DNA of 64,000 bases from Begonia masoniana (GCA_022432975.1 CM039508.1:15984609-16048608), one strand, 5' to 3'. Counted from the stretch's first letter, positions 37,402 to 51,042 are shown. The notes: a model not told the origin generated them from the sequence alone. Translations and numbers: made by a program.

Positions 37402-38600
37402 ATGTACATGAGAGCTATACAAAATCAAATTAAGGCTTTAGACATGAGATATGAAAGAATAAAGTTTCCTTCTAATAGCCGTGTACGGAGGGGCAAATCA
37501 CCAAGGGAGCAATATTATGAAAAATCCAACTATAAGGATGACAATTACAAAATAGAGAGGTATGCTAGAACAAACCGTGAGGATGGAAATCTAAGAAACA
37601 TCAAAACGATAATCTCTCCTTTTCAAAGTAAGAGCGATCCCGAACTTTATATGGAATGAGAAAGAAAAGTTGAACATATGTTTGAATATCATAATTACAT
37701 TGAGTAGAAAAGGATCAAGATAGTCTCAATGAAATTCACGGATTATACGAGCATATAGTGTGATCAATTAGTGAAAATCCAAAACAGGTATGGAGAACAA
37801 CCTATATGCACATGAGACGATATCAAGGTACAAATGCGTAAAAGATTTATTCCTAACAATTATTATCGAGATGCGTGTAAGAAACTACAAAGTTTGACTC
37901 AAGGAATCAAAAGTGTGGAAGAATATTACAAAAAGTTGGAAGTAGCCATGGTATGGGCTAGAGTGGATGAGGACGATGAAGCTACAATGATGCGATTCAT
38001 TGGTGGTTTAAATAGACAAATCACAAACATTTTGGATTTGCATCATTATGTGGACTTAGACGAATTGTTGTACAAGTCCATCAAAGTTGAGAGACAATTG
38101 AAATAGAGGAACTCTAAGATCATATCAACCTCAAAATCTTCATGAAAATCTAATTGGAGGAATAATAAATCTAATGCAAAACTGAAAGAGGAATTCAAAA
38201 GTAAAAGCGCGACATTAACTATCACCTCCATAAAAGATAAAACCGAGACTTCCACGCCTATTAAGTCTCGAGATATTAAGTGTTTTAGATGTCAAGGTTT
38301 TGGTCATATTGCTTCTAATTGTCCGAATAAAATAGCTATGATTATTGTGGATAATGGTGATATAGCAAGTGTAAGTTCAAATGATGATGAAATGCTACCA
38401 TTAAAAGATTATAGCAATGTGGATATAGATGAACCCGTGAGGGGAGAACTATTGGTCACTAGACGTATACTCAACGTTCAAGTCAAGTAGGATGGAAATA
38501 AAGTGCAAAATGAGCACATATTTTACACTAGATGTCACGTGAATAACAAGGTATGTAGTTTGATAATTGATAGTGGAGTTGTACTAACATTGCTAGCACT
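37402..38600 (+). pseudogene. gag: gag and protease of element D, broken
   Basis: Frame from 37402 (MYMRAIQNQIKALDMRYERI) through FQSKSDPELYME, interrupted by stops (first at 37657-37659, a Trp position as TGA), then CKKLQSLTQGIKSVEEYYKK and DEATMMRFIGGLNRQITNIL, the retrotransposon capsid. The zinc knuckle CFRCQGFGHIASNC lies at about 38280-38322. The protease remnant reads VCSLIIDSGVVLT at about 38550-38590, so the active-site D-[ST]-G is still visible as DSG. The region 38600-39200 is more decayed (Lys/Glu-rich, low complexity). Confidence 0.82.
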
Positions 38601-39199
38601 TTGTTGGTAGAAAATTTTAGATTGAAAACTTTGAAGCATCCTAGGCCATACAAGCTACGATGGTTGAGTAATTGTGAAGAAATGAAATTGACTAGACAAG
38701 TGAAGGTTGCACTCGCAATTGGTAAGTATAAAGATGAGGTTCTTTTTGATGTGATAACCATGTAAGCTACACATATCATTTTTGGGGAGACCATGACAAT
38801 TCAATAGAAACGTCAAGCACAATGGTTTCAAGAATGAGTACTCCTTTGATCAAAATGGTAACAAGATAATTCTCAAACCTACTAAAACCATGAGAGGCTA
38901 GTGAGGATCAAAAGATGATTGCAAAAGAATTCAAAAAGAAAAAAAAGTCATTGAGTGAGCAAAAACATGAAAAAGAAGATAGTAGAGTGAGTGAAAATAA
39001 GAGTGAAAGAGAGAAAAAAAAGTACAAGGAGAGAAAAATCGAGAGTGAGAGAAAACATGAGGATAATGGGAAAATGAGTGGAATGACAAGAAAATGTGAT
39101 GTTAAAAGTGTGATGATGGCGAGGCAAGAAGTACTTGTACTGTTGTACAAAGAAGTTTATCTCGCAACTAATGAACTAATTCATTCTATTCTAATTGTT

Positions 39200-39723
39200 T
39201 TTTCTTCCCTTCTGCAGGATATTGAGGATGTATTTCCCGAAGAATTACCGAGAGGGTTACCTCCTTTAAGAGGGATTGAAAATAAAATGATTTCATGCCG
39301 GGAGCATCAATTCCTAATCGGCCGGCATACCGAGCTAATCCCGAAGAAACTAAGGAAATCCAAAGGCAAGTTGATGAACTAGTAGAGAAGAGATTTGTAA
39401 AGGAAAGCCTTAGTCCATGCTCGGTTCCCGTCATCTTAGTTCCGAAGAAAGATAGAACTTGGCAAATGTGTGTTGATTGTCGAGCTATCAACAAGATTAC
39501 AACAAAGTATCGACACCTTATTCCTTGATTGAATGATATGTTTGATGAGTTACATGGTACATGTTTATTTTCAAAAATTGATATAAATAATAGATATTAC
39601 TATATTCGCATGAAAGAGGGAGATGAATGGAAAACTGTCTTTAAAACTAAATATGGTCTTTATGAATAATTAGTAATGTAATTTGGTTTGTCTAATGCAC
39701 CAAGTATTTTTATGAGATTGATG
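39200..39723 (+). pseudogene. pol: RT of element D, N-terminal part
   Basis: Starts near DIEDVFPEELPRGLPPLRGI, shifts frame, and continues IPNRPAYRANPEETKEIQRQ, CSVPVILVPKKDRTWQMCVD and CRAINKITTKYRH. The palm segment LFSKIDINNRYYYIRMKEGD follows, then GLYE with stops and FGLSNAPSIFMRLM. It is cut by the solo LTR after 39723; the frame resumes at 42124 with NHVLRSFIG. Confidence 0.85.
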
Positions 39724-42123
39724 TGTAACGACCCTAAAGCCTACCCTTAATTTCCGTTTAAATTTTTTCTTTTTTTTATACCCTAAACTTTAACTTAGCG
39801 TTCGAGCGGAAATAAAACTTTAAATCAGAACAGTTGAAGTCTAAACATTAAACCATTTGATTAGAACTTAAAAACAACTTAATTAAACTTAAAACAATTA
39901 TTAAAAACAATTTAAAATTTGATTAAAGATTAAAACCATCGGCCAGGGGTAAAACTGTAAAGACCAGAGAAACAAGGGGGGGCCGCACGAACGCACATCT
40001 GTGGGCGTTCGTGCGTCCCACTAGTGGCCGCTCGAGCGGCCATGCAAGGGCCGCTCGAGCGCCCCTTCTTTTGCCACGGGCGCTCGGGCGCAGCCCTTCC
40101 TGCGCCCGAACGCCAACCTCTCTGGAAAACCAGAGAGGTACGCGACCCGGCGCCCCTCGACTCGCGCCCGTACGCCAAACTCTCTGGATTCATTCTTCTC
40201 TCTATTTTTTTTTTTCTCTCGCCCTGTAGACAACTCACACACACCCTCCCTTTCTCTTTTCTTCACCATTTCATCAACACACACATAACAACGCACACAC
40301 ATCACAATACTCTATCCATTTCTCCTTCCTTTATCATTCATCAATACATTTCACAAACATACTTCGTCACACTTACATCACATACGCTATATATAAAAAA
40401 AAACTATTCACTAACTCAAAACACGATCGAACATAACCAATTTCATGAAAACGAACCGCGTGGTTCCGTTTAAAAGTTTAACATCCCACTGTTTGAAAAA
40501 CGTTTGAAACTTTACAAAATACTTTCTATTTCCTATCCAGATCCAAACATCCTATAATGTTCTAACAATTTCTATCCAAAATAACCCAAAATACCTATGT
40601 ACGTCCCCACGGGTCAAAATCACGCTCCGACTGCCAGCGCACTCCCACGGGCCTCCTCCCTCAACATGCTCATTCTTCAGGCGGAGGGACATCTTCCTCA
40701 CCTGTCTCAATATCACCTACACCATAGAATATAAACACGTGAGCTAGAGGCTCAGTAAATCTAAGTGAATGCAAATGAATGCTATGCTATGCTATGTTCT
40801 TTTGAAACTCTGCATTTCTTTCATTTCTTTGTTTCTTTGTTTCTCTGTCTATGTGTCACCCGAGGCTTCGCTCAGCTAGATAGGAGCGGCACATCCTGCG
40901 ATTGGATAGCCCCTCGGATCTAACCGGGGGGAAAGCATGCTTCATCCGACAGCCATGCCTGAACCACCGCACACGGCGTGACTATCTCTGTTGTTCAATT
41001 ACGTACTTTGTTTACCATTTTCTATGTAAAAACTCTTTGAAATTCATTTTGCGTGCGTGCTTAGAAACCAAATGCATGAACGTGCTCTATGCAATGACGA
41101 TAACAAAACTGTGATAATAAGGCACTAAAAATCGACAATCAATGAACACTATAATTTAAAACCTAATCGAAAGTAAACTAGCTACCCGTTCTCAATACCC
41201 CGCACATATAACATATCTCTAATTTCCTCGATCGACTCAATTCATACGGTGTAGGCCTAGATGGCCAAACAAGTCACAGAGACTTACCTTGCGTCCGTTG
41301 TTCACCGAGCTTCGTCCACAAATGCTTGTTCACCTATAACATTTCACAATATACGTATTAACTCGAGTCTAAAATAACCAAACTCCAAAATCATTATCTC
41401 CTAACTAAATGAAACTCCCTAGAATTCTAAAACATCTCCTTGAGGCATTTCATCGAGCAACTCGCGCTCGTGATTCACCAAACTCCATTAATGGAGGTTT
41501 TCAAGCTCCAAGTTAACCAAATCTCAAATACAATTCTACAATTCGATGAACTAAGCTCCAATAATAACCAATACGTCTATTTGAGGCATAACAAGCTCAA
41601 CCTATCGATTTCAAACGTCGATTCCTGTTTTCAACGAAAACCCTAACAAACCCTAATTGTTTTAAACTCAAAAAATCGCTATCTAACGTTCCAAAATCGT
41701 AGATTCGTACCTAGAGTCGAGGAAGGAGGAAGAAACGTGAAGAGAATCGAGTCGTCGGAGCTCTCGTCGTCGTGAAGAAGAGAAGGAGTCGCGTGGAGGG
41801 AAGAAGAAAATCGCACGGTGAGGGAGAGAATGGAGTTTGCGTTGAAGTGTTGGAGAAGAAACACTTCATTTTATTTATTTACAAGTATTGGCTTGGCAAA
41901 TGACCGAATTGTCCTTTCATTAAATTTCTATTTGTTTCGTTAATTATTCTTTTATTTAACTAACGAAACGATTTTCCAAAATTCTCATATTTCACCATAA
42001 ATTCCAATTTATTATTACGGCACCATTAAAACTTTCCGTTCGCAAAACGGACTTAACTTGACATATTTACAAAATTGCCGCATATTGGAATAAAATTTAA
42101 AGCCCATAAAGTCGGGCGTTACA
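39724..42123 (-). mobile_element. Solo LTR of Tekay-like gypsy in element D
   Basis: 2400 bp, TGTAACGACCC to GTCGGGCGTTACA on the + strand, with perfect TSD TGATG (39719-39723 and 42124-42128). Sense is -. It is closest to the 9764-15935 solo LTR (shared CACCTACACCATAGAA and GTGAGCTA(G/A)AGGCTCAGTAA). A cassette 41333-41288 (ATGTTATAG before, GTAAGTCTC after) and a donor CTAG/GTACGA near 41720 are present. The variable block 39965-40190 has GGCCGCTCGAGCGGCC palindromes. The ORFs at 40011-40473 are in this GC-rich block and are not genes. Confidence 0.93.
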
Positions 42124-44178
42124 TGATGAATCATGTGTTAAGATCTTTTATTGGAAAGTTTGTTGTTGTGTACTTTGATGATATCTTAGTTTATAGGAAA
42201 ACTCAATGTGCACATGTTGAACACTTGAATTAATTTTTTAATGCTTTAAAAGAAAATCAACTATACCCTAACTTAAAAAAGTGCACATTTTGCATGGATT
42301 CAGTAGTGTTTCTTAGTTTTGTAGTTAGTTCAAGTGAAGTATTGGTGGATGAAGAAAAAGTTAAGGCAATTAAGGAATGACCGAGACCAAAGAACACCAA
42401 TGAAGTAAGAAGTTTTCATGGATTATCAAGATTTTACAGAAGGTTTGTTAAAGATTTTAGCATCATTGCGACTCCCTTAAATGATCTTGTAAAGAAAAAT
42501 GTTGAATTTAAGTTGACAGAATTACATGAACAAACATTTAATATGATAACACCATTACTTGTTTTACCTAATTTTAATAATACTTTTGAGATTGAATGTG
42601 ATGCGGGTGGAAAAAGTATTGGTGGTGTTTTAATGCAGGATTTCAAGCCTATTTCTTACTTTAGCGAGAAACTTAATGGTGCAGCTTTGAACTACCCTAC
42701 ATTCAACAATGAATTGTATGTCTTAATTCAAGTACTTCAAACGTGGCAACATTAATTGTGGCCAAAAGAATTCATTATTCACTTTGATCATGAGAGTTTG
42801 AAGCATTTGAAGTCGCAAGTAAAACTACACAAAAGACACGTAAAATGGATGGAATTCATTGAAACATTTTCATACGTGATCAAATATAAGAAAGGTAAGG
42901 AAAATATAGTGACCAATGCATTGTTTCGAAGGTAGGTACTTCTAACTTTCTTACAATTTAAATTGTTTGGATTTGAACTTGTTACAAAATTACATAAAGT
43001 AGATTCAGATTTTAGTGAAATTTGGAAATTATGTGAAAATGTTGCATATGGTGACTATTATAAGCATGGCGATTATTTATTTAAGAAAGATAGACTTTGT
43101 ATTTCTTAAGTGTTCCTGGAGAGAATTGTTTGTTAGAGAAACTCATGGAGATGGATTAATGAGACATAGAGTAAGCAAAACTTTGGATGTTTTATATGAG
43201 AATTTTTATTGGCCTTAGATGAGACATGATGTGCAATTAATTTGTGATAAATGTATTGATTGTAAAAAAGCTAAATTGAAGATCAAACCACACAAATTGT
43301 ATACTCCTCTCCCAATACCTATTTAACCTTGGATTAATATTTCAATGGATTTCGTTATAGATTTGCCGAGAACTCAAAGTGGAAAGGATAATACTTTTTT
43401 TGTTATTGATAGGTTTAGTAAGATGACACATTTTATTGCATGTTCAAAAATAAATAATGCTACACATGTTGCGGAATTATTCTCTAAAGAGATTGTGCGG
43501 TTACATGACTTACCTAAAACTATTGTGAGTGATCGCGATGTTAAGTTTTTGAGTCACTTTTGGAGAACTTTGTGGAATAAGCTAGGAACTAAACTTTTAT
43601 TCTCAACCGTAACACATCCTCAAACGGATGGATAAACCGAGGTAGTAAATATAACACTTGCTACTTTGTTGAGAGCCATTATTTCTAAGAACTTAAGATA
43701 ACGAGAGAAGTGTTTACCACATGTTGACATCAAATTCACTATTTGAAATTGTTTATGATTTTAATATTTTAACTCCAACGGACATGTTACATTTGCCTAC
43801 TAATGAGTTTGCTAATTTCGATGGAAAGAAAATCGTCAAATTTGGTAGGGAACTACATGTAAGGGTAAGAGAAAATACTGAGAAAAAGAATAAACATTAT
43901 GTAAGTCAAGCAAACAATCGCCGAGTGAAAGTTATTTTTGAGCTCGGAGATTAGGTTTGGATTCACTTAAGGAAATAAAGATTTGCCAACAAAAGAAAGA
44001 ACAAATTACAATCTCGAGGAGATGGTCCCTTCCAAATGTTGGAACACATCAATGACAATGCTTACAAGATTGATTTACCTAGTGAATATGATAATGTAAG
44101 TGTCATTTTTAATGTTAATGACTTATCTTTATATGATGCAAGGGACTCGAGGACGAATATTTTTGAAGAGGGAGTGAA
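42124..44178 (+). pseudogene. pol: RT, RNase H and integrase of element D, broken
   Basis: RT active site [11 protein letters not shown] at about 42165. Then [35 protein letters not shown] (RT thumb) and [18 protein letters not shown] (RNase H, first catalytic Asp). The integrase zinc region follows (ETHGDGLMRHRVSKTLDVLY, then [11 protein letters not shown]), and its core [35 protein letters not shown] and THPQTDG. The C-terminal barrel reads HINDNAYKIDLPSEYDNVSV. About a dozen stops and several frameshifts. The purine tract TTGAAGAGGGAGTGAA (44163-44178) abuts the LTR. Confidence 0.85.
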
Positions 44179-44849
44179 TGATGTTAATCAAGGTGCAACC
44201 AACTTCAAGCCCAAAATTAAAGATCTATGTCAAGATATTGAAGATATTTTTGTGATAAGAAAACATGCACATGCAAAATCCATGCAGAATTTTCTTTTCT
44301 CTATAAAATTGGCAAGCACTTATTTTTTAATTCTTGAAGGAAGGTGGGACACGAAGTTATGAAGGAGAGTCATGAAATTCATCAATCAAATTGGTCCAAG
44401 TTTCTTTTTATTATGTGGTCAATAGTTCCCTAATTTGGCTTTGTTTTATTCTAGTTTCTTTTTATTAATTTGTTAAGTTTTCTAATCTTTAAATGTTTTA
44501 TAATTAATTTCTTACATTAGGATATTTTCTAGCTTATTTAAATTAATAAACCTTACGACATTATACAATCAATATACAAGATTTTGAGTTACTCTTTGTG
44601 AGAATTTTTTTTTTTAGTTATTTAGGAATAACTAGATTTTTTCCAAGTCAGAACTTGAATGATTAACTTGATAGCTTTGGTTCTAACCATATGTTCGGTT
44701 ACGGGTCAAGCTCCTTATTTGATAACTTTGATTCCTTCGGTAAGATTCGATTGAGGTCAAGTTCCTTATACTTGATTTCAAAGGCGTTCCTGAGTTTCTA
44801 TCCTCGTTCTTGAATGGTCTCGTGTTTTACATATCTGTGGTTCTCATCA
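44179..44849 (+). repeat. 3' LTR of element D
   Basis: 671 bp, homologous to 35856-36647 but with about 120 bp deleted after CAAGATATTG, which removes the pol C-terminal codons kept in the 5' copy. Confidence 0.88.
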
Positions 44850-44985
44850 ACACTAATTTTCATAAATGTTTGATCATTTACCGTATATATTTCTTAGTGA
44901 AAACTCTACTCTTCTTACCATGCGGAATTTGATAGTGAATATAAAGAAAAATTACTAAAAGTGTCATGAGAGTATAAACTAATTT

Positions 44986-46400
44986 TGCAATGGACAAAAA
45001 CATGTATCAAGAGAATCAACCTAGCTATACGTATGAACAGATCCTCGTGGAGAAAGATCACAAGTCCACTATTGAATAGCATGGCGATACAAATTCTACC
45101 ATGAAAGAAGTAACATAGAGAGAAATTATAAAATTGATAAATGCTGAGATTATATACTCTGGATCATACAGTGCTTGGGTTAGTTAGGTGGAGTGTATGT
45201 CAAAGAAAGGTTTAATGCAAATAACAAGTTCATTCCAACAAGACGTAACTGAATGGCGAGTGTATATAGATTATCAAAAATTAAACAAGCCATAGGAAAA
45301 AAAACTATGTTTTCACTACCATTTATCAATCACATTCTTTAACAGGTTTGTTGGACATTCTTTTTACTATTTCTTGGATGAGTATTTTAGATATAATTAG
45401 ATCGTCATACCTCGAGAGGATGAAAAAGATCAAGAAAAAACAATGTTTGCTCGCCCCCTATAGAACATTCCTTTGAGGAGAATGCCTTTTTCAGACATGA
45501 TGGAAAAGTTTTTTGAGGTACTTATGGATGATTTTTTCCTTTTCTTGATTCTTAATGTCTTTTGAATTTGGCTGGTGTTGAAAAGGTAAGTGGAAAATGA
45601 TTTAGTCTACATTGAGAGAAATGTTAACTTTTTTTAGGCCAAAGTCTTTGGACAAGAGGGATTGAAGTGGACAAAGCTTAGTCTAAAACTAATTAAAAAT
45701 TGCGTCCACCGTCCTCCGTGAAAAACGTTCCTTGTTTTCCGAGCCACGTTTTTCGTAAAAGACTCATTAAGAATTTTTCAAAGATATCTAAACCATTATG
45801 CAATTTTTAGAGAAAGATATCTAAAACCTTCAGTTCTAATGAATGTTGCCTTGAGCATTATTGATTACGCGAAGGAAGAGCAGGAGGAGGCGGGTTTATT
45901 TGACGGAAATGGAGTGCTTTTCTCCTATTAGTATTAGAGAAGGCCCAATTAAAGATGTCTGAGTCGTGCTTGAGAGTTTGACTAAGAGATTTGAGACAAA
46001 AATGAGTTATAAAGTCAAGTTGCAAATCATCTTTCGATATTAGATGTCCGAGATAAAAGCTCCAAAGAATTTATGATTCATTTCTAGAGTAAACACTTTT
46101 CATGGTGAATAAAGGTCAAGATCCATGGCATGCTAACGATGTGAATTATCACTGGAAGATAAACGGGTCTTTTTCAAACAGGGTAACAACTAAATTCTAG
46201 GAAGATATCTTGCATCATTGTCACTCTTTAGATCATGGAAGACATTTTAGAGGGATCAAACAAGAGACAAATTCTTTTAATCTGGTTTTTCATAGCTGAC
46301 AATATTTAAATATGCTCGTCAATTTGTTTTGAGATGTGACAGTAGGATAGATGTTAACCTGAGAGGGGAAGTGAGTTATATTGTTGAATTCATTCATACA
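44986..46400 (+). pseudogene. Athila/Tat-like gypsy pol debris
   Basis: Highly decayed. Readable words resemble Athila/Tat pol: EIIKLINAEIIYSGSYSAWV, then EWRVYIDYQKLNKP (RT fingers/palm, about 45115-45290), and at about 46205-46350 ILHHCHSLDHGRHFRG with ARQFVLRCD-like codons (integrase zinc region). No intact frame, LTR or primer site was found. Confidence 0.6.
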
Positions 46401-49183
46401 ATAGGCTAACATAGCCTCACTACCACTTCTAGTTCTTAATAACTTTCGTGATTAAGGCAATCCAACTACATAGTCTTCCTTCGTCGTGTATGCTACTCAT
46501 CGACTCAACTATTGTTTTTGGACACTAGTAGCTTTCTTGTTTAAGAAAATAAACCAATGTTTGAAAGTTTTACTTTTTTTTAATAGGTCCACGTTATCAC
46601 AATTATATCACGATGTTTCATTATTTAAACTACAGATGTTTCATTATTTAAACCACAATTATTTCTGACACCAAATGCTTAACAATATATAATATCAACC
46701 TCTATCAACCAATCTATAAAAAAGAATATCTCCAAATCATAAAAAAATCTAATAATAAAATGGAAATATAATTCATATAAAGTTTTATACTATTGCTTTG
46801 TAACTAGGGTCTACGACAAAACCCAGTGAGATTTATTGTATTTATTTACCTAGATTTCAAAGAGTAAGTTTTAAAGTTTATACGAAGGTTAAGAGTTCCT
46901 TGCTCACCTATATGAAGTTTATGATCAACATTCGAGTGAGAATCATTAGGTTTTTCCCTTAAAAGTTTCACTTTTGATGTTAAAATCCATAGAATTGTAG
47001 AATAGAATTCTTACCCAGCATAGTTTCAAGTCAACTTGGTCAATCTTCAATTAGTTTAGATTGGTTGGAGTCAAATAAACACGTTTTCGAAGCTGTTTAG
47101 ATTGGTTTTAGTTTGACTTGACCGGTTCTCGTTGGTCTGGACCAGATCTGGTTCACTTAAACGATTGAGGAATGGTCTAGATCGGATCTTTTTAGACATA
47201 GATCCGGTCTAGGTGAGTTTAAATAAGTGTTGGGAGGTTCGTGTGGCATGGATAGGGCTGGGCTTGTTTGCTCAGGCCAAGTCGGAGCATTTTGGCCAGC
47301 ACACGTCCAAACTCCAAATTGAGACAGGTTTTGTCTTATTCACTCAATTTCTTACTCCTCACCGCTCGACGTTCTTCTTGCTCCAATGATGGTTTTCTGA
47401 TCAGTTTCGAGGGTTTTAGGATCCACACAAGCGAAGAGAAAAAAACTCGCTTTTCTAGTTGGGTTTTGTGGTTGTTCGGTTGTTCAAGTCAGAAGTAAGT
47501 TGCTGTGCTTTGATATGGAGGCTTGTTTGCTGTTGAGGTTGCATTTTTTGGTGATGGTTAGTGTTAATGTATAGCATGTAATAATATTCTTTACTCAATT
47601 TGTTATTCTTGTAACTAACTTTCATTCCAGAATATTCTCCTCATCCTACGTAAAAGAGAACTCGTTGGTAACAAACTCGTTGGTAAGAACCAAATATATC
47701 GATCGAGATTCTTCAAGCGTGACTTGAATAAAATTGATGTTCTTCACAAAGAATCAAATAGAAATCTTCTAGAAAAAAAACTTAATTTTTAATTCAAACT
47801 TGTTCTCTTCAAATTGAAATTATGTTGTCATTATATTAACTACATGTTTAATTAAAATTAAACGCTAAAAAAAAAGAAATAAAATGATAAAATAACTAAG
47901 AAATTTCATAGGATAATAATCATTTGCATAATCAGATGTCATCTTATGTTTAAACTCCGTTTGAACATGATTTGAATTTATTTAAGTAGTTTCGACCGAA
48001 TAAGATATTTTCTGCCAGATTTGCATGATTTGCATGCACTTGCATGTGACTTTTAATCCTCGTATGGCCGTGTTTGGCTCATTTCCTTTTTTAATTCTTA
48101 AATGCGCATGTGCGTTACACTCTCTTTTTAGTTATTCATGAGCATGTACGCCACACTCTCTTCAAATCTTAACGTATCTTCGTCTTTTTGCTCTAGTCAT
48201 TTGGGCCAACCATATCTTCAATTAGATCATTGTTCTTTGGCTTTGACTTGTCCTCAACTTGGATCACATCATCAACCAACTCATGTGGATCTTTATCTCC
48301 TTCCAATTCATGTGAATCTTTATCTCTTTTTAGTTTACGTAGATCATTACATTTCTCTCTTTAATCCATGAGGATTTGGACGGCCCAACTCCATGCCTCA
48401 TAGTTCTTATTTAGCCAATTTCGTAGGACTCACTTTCATACTACGAAGTACTTTTATTTCATTGTCATTTGCTCATTTTATGATTGATTTTTTTCTTAAG
48501 TTTCTACGACTAAATCATGTGAAGGTTTGTTCATCGGACATCTTTTATTTTCTAATAGATCGTGGTCATTGACTTTGAAATTTAAATGAACGTACATGCT
48601 CAATTTAAAAGTATTCAATTATAATAAATATTTTATTAAAAAAAATACGTCGTTCATAAAATTAAACCTCTACCTCAATTGGGTTACCAATAATCAAATA
48701 CTGCAGAAATTTAAAAGTCGAAGAATTAGTTATATTCAAATTTAAAACTTGGCACCTGACAACACAACGCCTTATTTTAAGTATCAAGATAAATTCTATA
48801 CTTTTTAAGTCCAAATCTCTAGGTGACTCATCAAGAATGTTTTAGTCAAAAGCCCCAATTGGGTTCAAAACATCAAGGAAAAGGAATTTTCAGATTGAAC
48901 ATACCCTTAAAAAAAAAAAATTTGCAATTTCCAACTTACACTTCTCCTCAGAGTTCTCAATATTCCTTTTGATTATGTGGAGATAAAACTTATATGTGAA
49001 AGGTAACCCAATAATTGGTTTGAAAATAAAACCATCAAATATCCTTCCTTACTTGACAAATTCAAAACCCCAATTCCAACTAGGGTGGGTCTTCGTCCCA
49101 AAATTTCAGATTTGGTTTGCAAGTATTGTGTCCAAAAGAATAACAATCCTTCTATTAAAGTTTGAATCTCCAGAATAAAAACA
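46401..49183. other. Non-coding spacer, possibly old LTR sequence
   Basis: AT-rich. I see no gene. 47095-47215 contains short repeats around GGTCTAGATCGGATC/GGTCTGGACCAGATC. 48270-48360 has three imperfect ~27-bp repeats around CATGTGGATCTTTATCTCC. Small ORFs here show no family signature. Confidence 0.4.
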
Positions 49184-49492
49184 ATGGGAACAGCAAGCTG
49201 TGCAGCTGAACAATTTACGAATAAATTCCCCTTTTCCTTCTGCTCTGATTTTCAAAAAGAAAGGTTTGGCTTGGTGTCATTTCCACAATCTGCATACAAA
49301 ATCAAACCATTTATAACTACATTATTGAATCCCTATGAGAGAACCCAGATTCCGATAGAAGTTTTTCTTCGAATGATGAGTGGAATCGCCTATTCTTGCA
49401 GTAGGGATTTCTACTCTTCCACTGTTAAACCACTGCGTCTTCTTCACTTGCTTCACACTCCGTCTCTGCACACTAAACCTATTAGTGTTTAG
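49184..49492 (+). other. Unassigned 102-codon ORF, possible exon fragment
   Basis: MGTASCAAEQ start with ACAATGGG context, then a basic, Ser/Phe-rich stretch (FPFSFCSDFQKERFG). Its N-terminus would pass as a plastid-type leader, but no domain follows, and its 3' half overlaps the beginning of copia-like sequence. I do not recognise a gene; a chance ORF is equally likely. Confidence 0.2.
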
Positions 49493-49499
49493 AAACTGT

Positions 49500-50345
49500 G
49501 TCTTGATAATGGTCTCTACTCCATTTCCTCGTTCGTGCCTGTCTCTCCTCGTGCTCTTCTGTCTATTGCAACATCTTCTTATTTTGGTCTCTCGCATTCC
49601 AGGCTAGGACATCCATCTTCCGCGGTTGTTCATCGCGTTTTATCTTCTTGTAATTTGTCTGTTCCACAGACTTTGATTTCCATTGTACGGCTTTCACCTT
49701 AAGTAAATCTCATAGTATTCCGTTTTGGGTTTCTTCTTCTCGTGCTACTGCTCCATTTCAATTAGTTCAAAGTGATTTATGGGGACCTTCTCCAGAAATT
49801 GCTAGTCGTTTCACGTGGATCTGTTTTTTAAACACTAAGGATGAAGTTTTTTCTCATTTCCTTAATTTCTATAATATGGTTTCCACACAATTTAACAAAA
49901 CCATTCAGCAACCACAAACTGACTGGGGAGTTGAGTTTCGCTCTCTCACTCCGTTTCTTCTATCCAAAGGCATTCATCATCGTCATTCAAGTCCGTACAC
50001 GCCTGGACAGAATAGGCGTGTTGAAGGAAGAATTGCCATGAAGTTGAGGTGGGTCTGTCCCTTCTCTTCCATTCTCATACACCTCTCCATTTTTGGCCTT
50101 GTGCCTTTTGCCTCTTCTCTCTTTTTATTAATCGTCCTCCATCTCTTGTCTTACAAAATGTCTCCCAATCACTGTTTATTAAATAGTCCACTCACTTACT
50201 CCATTCTTCGAGTTTTCGATTGTCTACGCTATCCTTTTCTTCATCCTTAATCTGCTAATAAACTTCAGCCCCAATCATCTCAGTGTGCTTTTCTTGGCTT
50301 CAGTCCCAGTCACAAGAAACTTATATTTTATAATTAATTTAAATT
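49500..50345 (+). pseudogene. pol: Second Ty1-copia relic, integrase part
   Basis: Different copia lineage from element 4-9595. SHSRLGHPSSAVVHRVLSSC (GAG-pre-integrase), then APFQLVQSDLWGPSP (first catalytic Asp), TQFNKTIQQPQTDWGVEFRS (the second Asp is in QTDWG, where QSDNG is usual) and SSPYTPGQNRRVEGR (the catalytic Glu is in VEGR, where VERK is usual). Continues to CAFLGFSPSHKK, the end of integrase, with frameshifts. It is cut near 50345. Confidence 0.8.
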
Positions 50346-51042
50346 TCACGTGTTGAATTTGTCATTATTGACAAACAACATGATAAGAGTTGACTCGTTT
50401 TGTCATTTTGCAACAACGTTAGATTAGTAAGTACTTTGGTAAATTCGGTAATTTGAAATATCATCTTGTGGTTATATTAGAGAAAATTGACAATGGGTAA
50501 TTGAAATTTTACCTTGAAGAAGTATTTGAAATGTTAAAAGATGATAAATAAATAGGTTTTATTTAATATAAGTTATTTATATTAAATAAATTAAAAAGGA
50601 TTAAAAATAAAAGGGAAAAGGAAGAATCTTTTAAAGGGATAGAAACCCTATCCCCTTTCCCTTTGGAGTCACGAGACAAAGGGAGAGGTACATAGCCGAG
50701 GGATTTTTCCATCGTGTGAATCGTTACGTTCTAAGGCCAAGGAAGTGTTCACGAGACTACGAACAATGACTTTCAGAAAGGAACTTCGAGGATAAGTCGC
50801 TAGAACCCCATATTTTCGTGGTTAAAGTTTGGAGTTTTGGTGAAAGTCAGGTTCGAGCATGGAAACTCGAATCAATTGTTTATTTATATGTTATTTGAGT
50901 ATATTGGAAGCTAGATAGGTTTTTGGTTGATTGGAGGTGAAAAATATTGAAAACGACGAGTTTCTTGTGAATCTCGTCGCTAGAACGGCATTTTCGGGTG
51001 ACCTCTGTCTCGAGCGAACTTCCTCAGCGGAGTCGCACTGAG

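Larger units (their letters stand above)
35856..44849 (+). mobile_element. Ty3-gypsy element D, CRM-like, decayed and interrupted
   Basis: LTRs 35856-36647 and 44179-44849 start TGATGT(G/T)AATCAAGG and end CTCATCA. A primer site and a purine tract are in place. Flanks ACATT (35851-35855) and ACACT (44850-44854) match at four of five bases, an aged TSD. Internal domains are gag, zinc knuckle, protease, RT, RNase H and integrase. RT words (DVFPEELPRGLPPLRGIE, then PCSVPVILVPKK) and a pol that reads towards the LTR sequence GSMTRSKTKK suggest the CRM (centromeric chromovirus) lineage; this assignment is from memory of the family. A solo LTR at 39724-42123 splits the RT. Confidence 0.88.

Noticed and set aside
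40011..40473. ORFs on both strands in the GC-rich stretch
   Set aside because: Compositional openness in the palindromic island of a solo LTR; frames end as soon as the AT-rich part begins.
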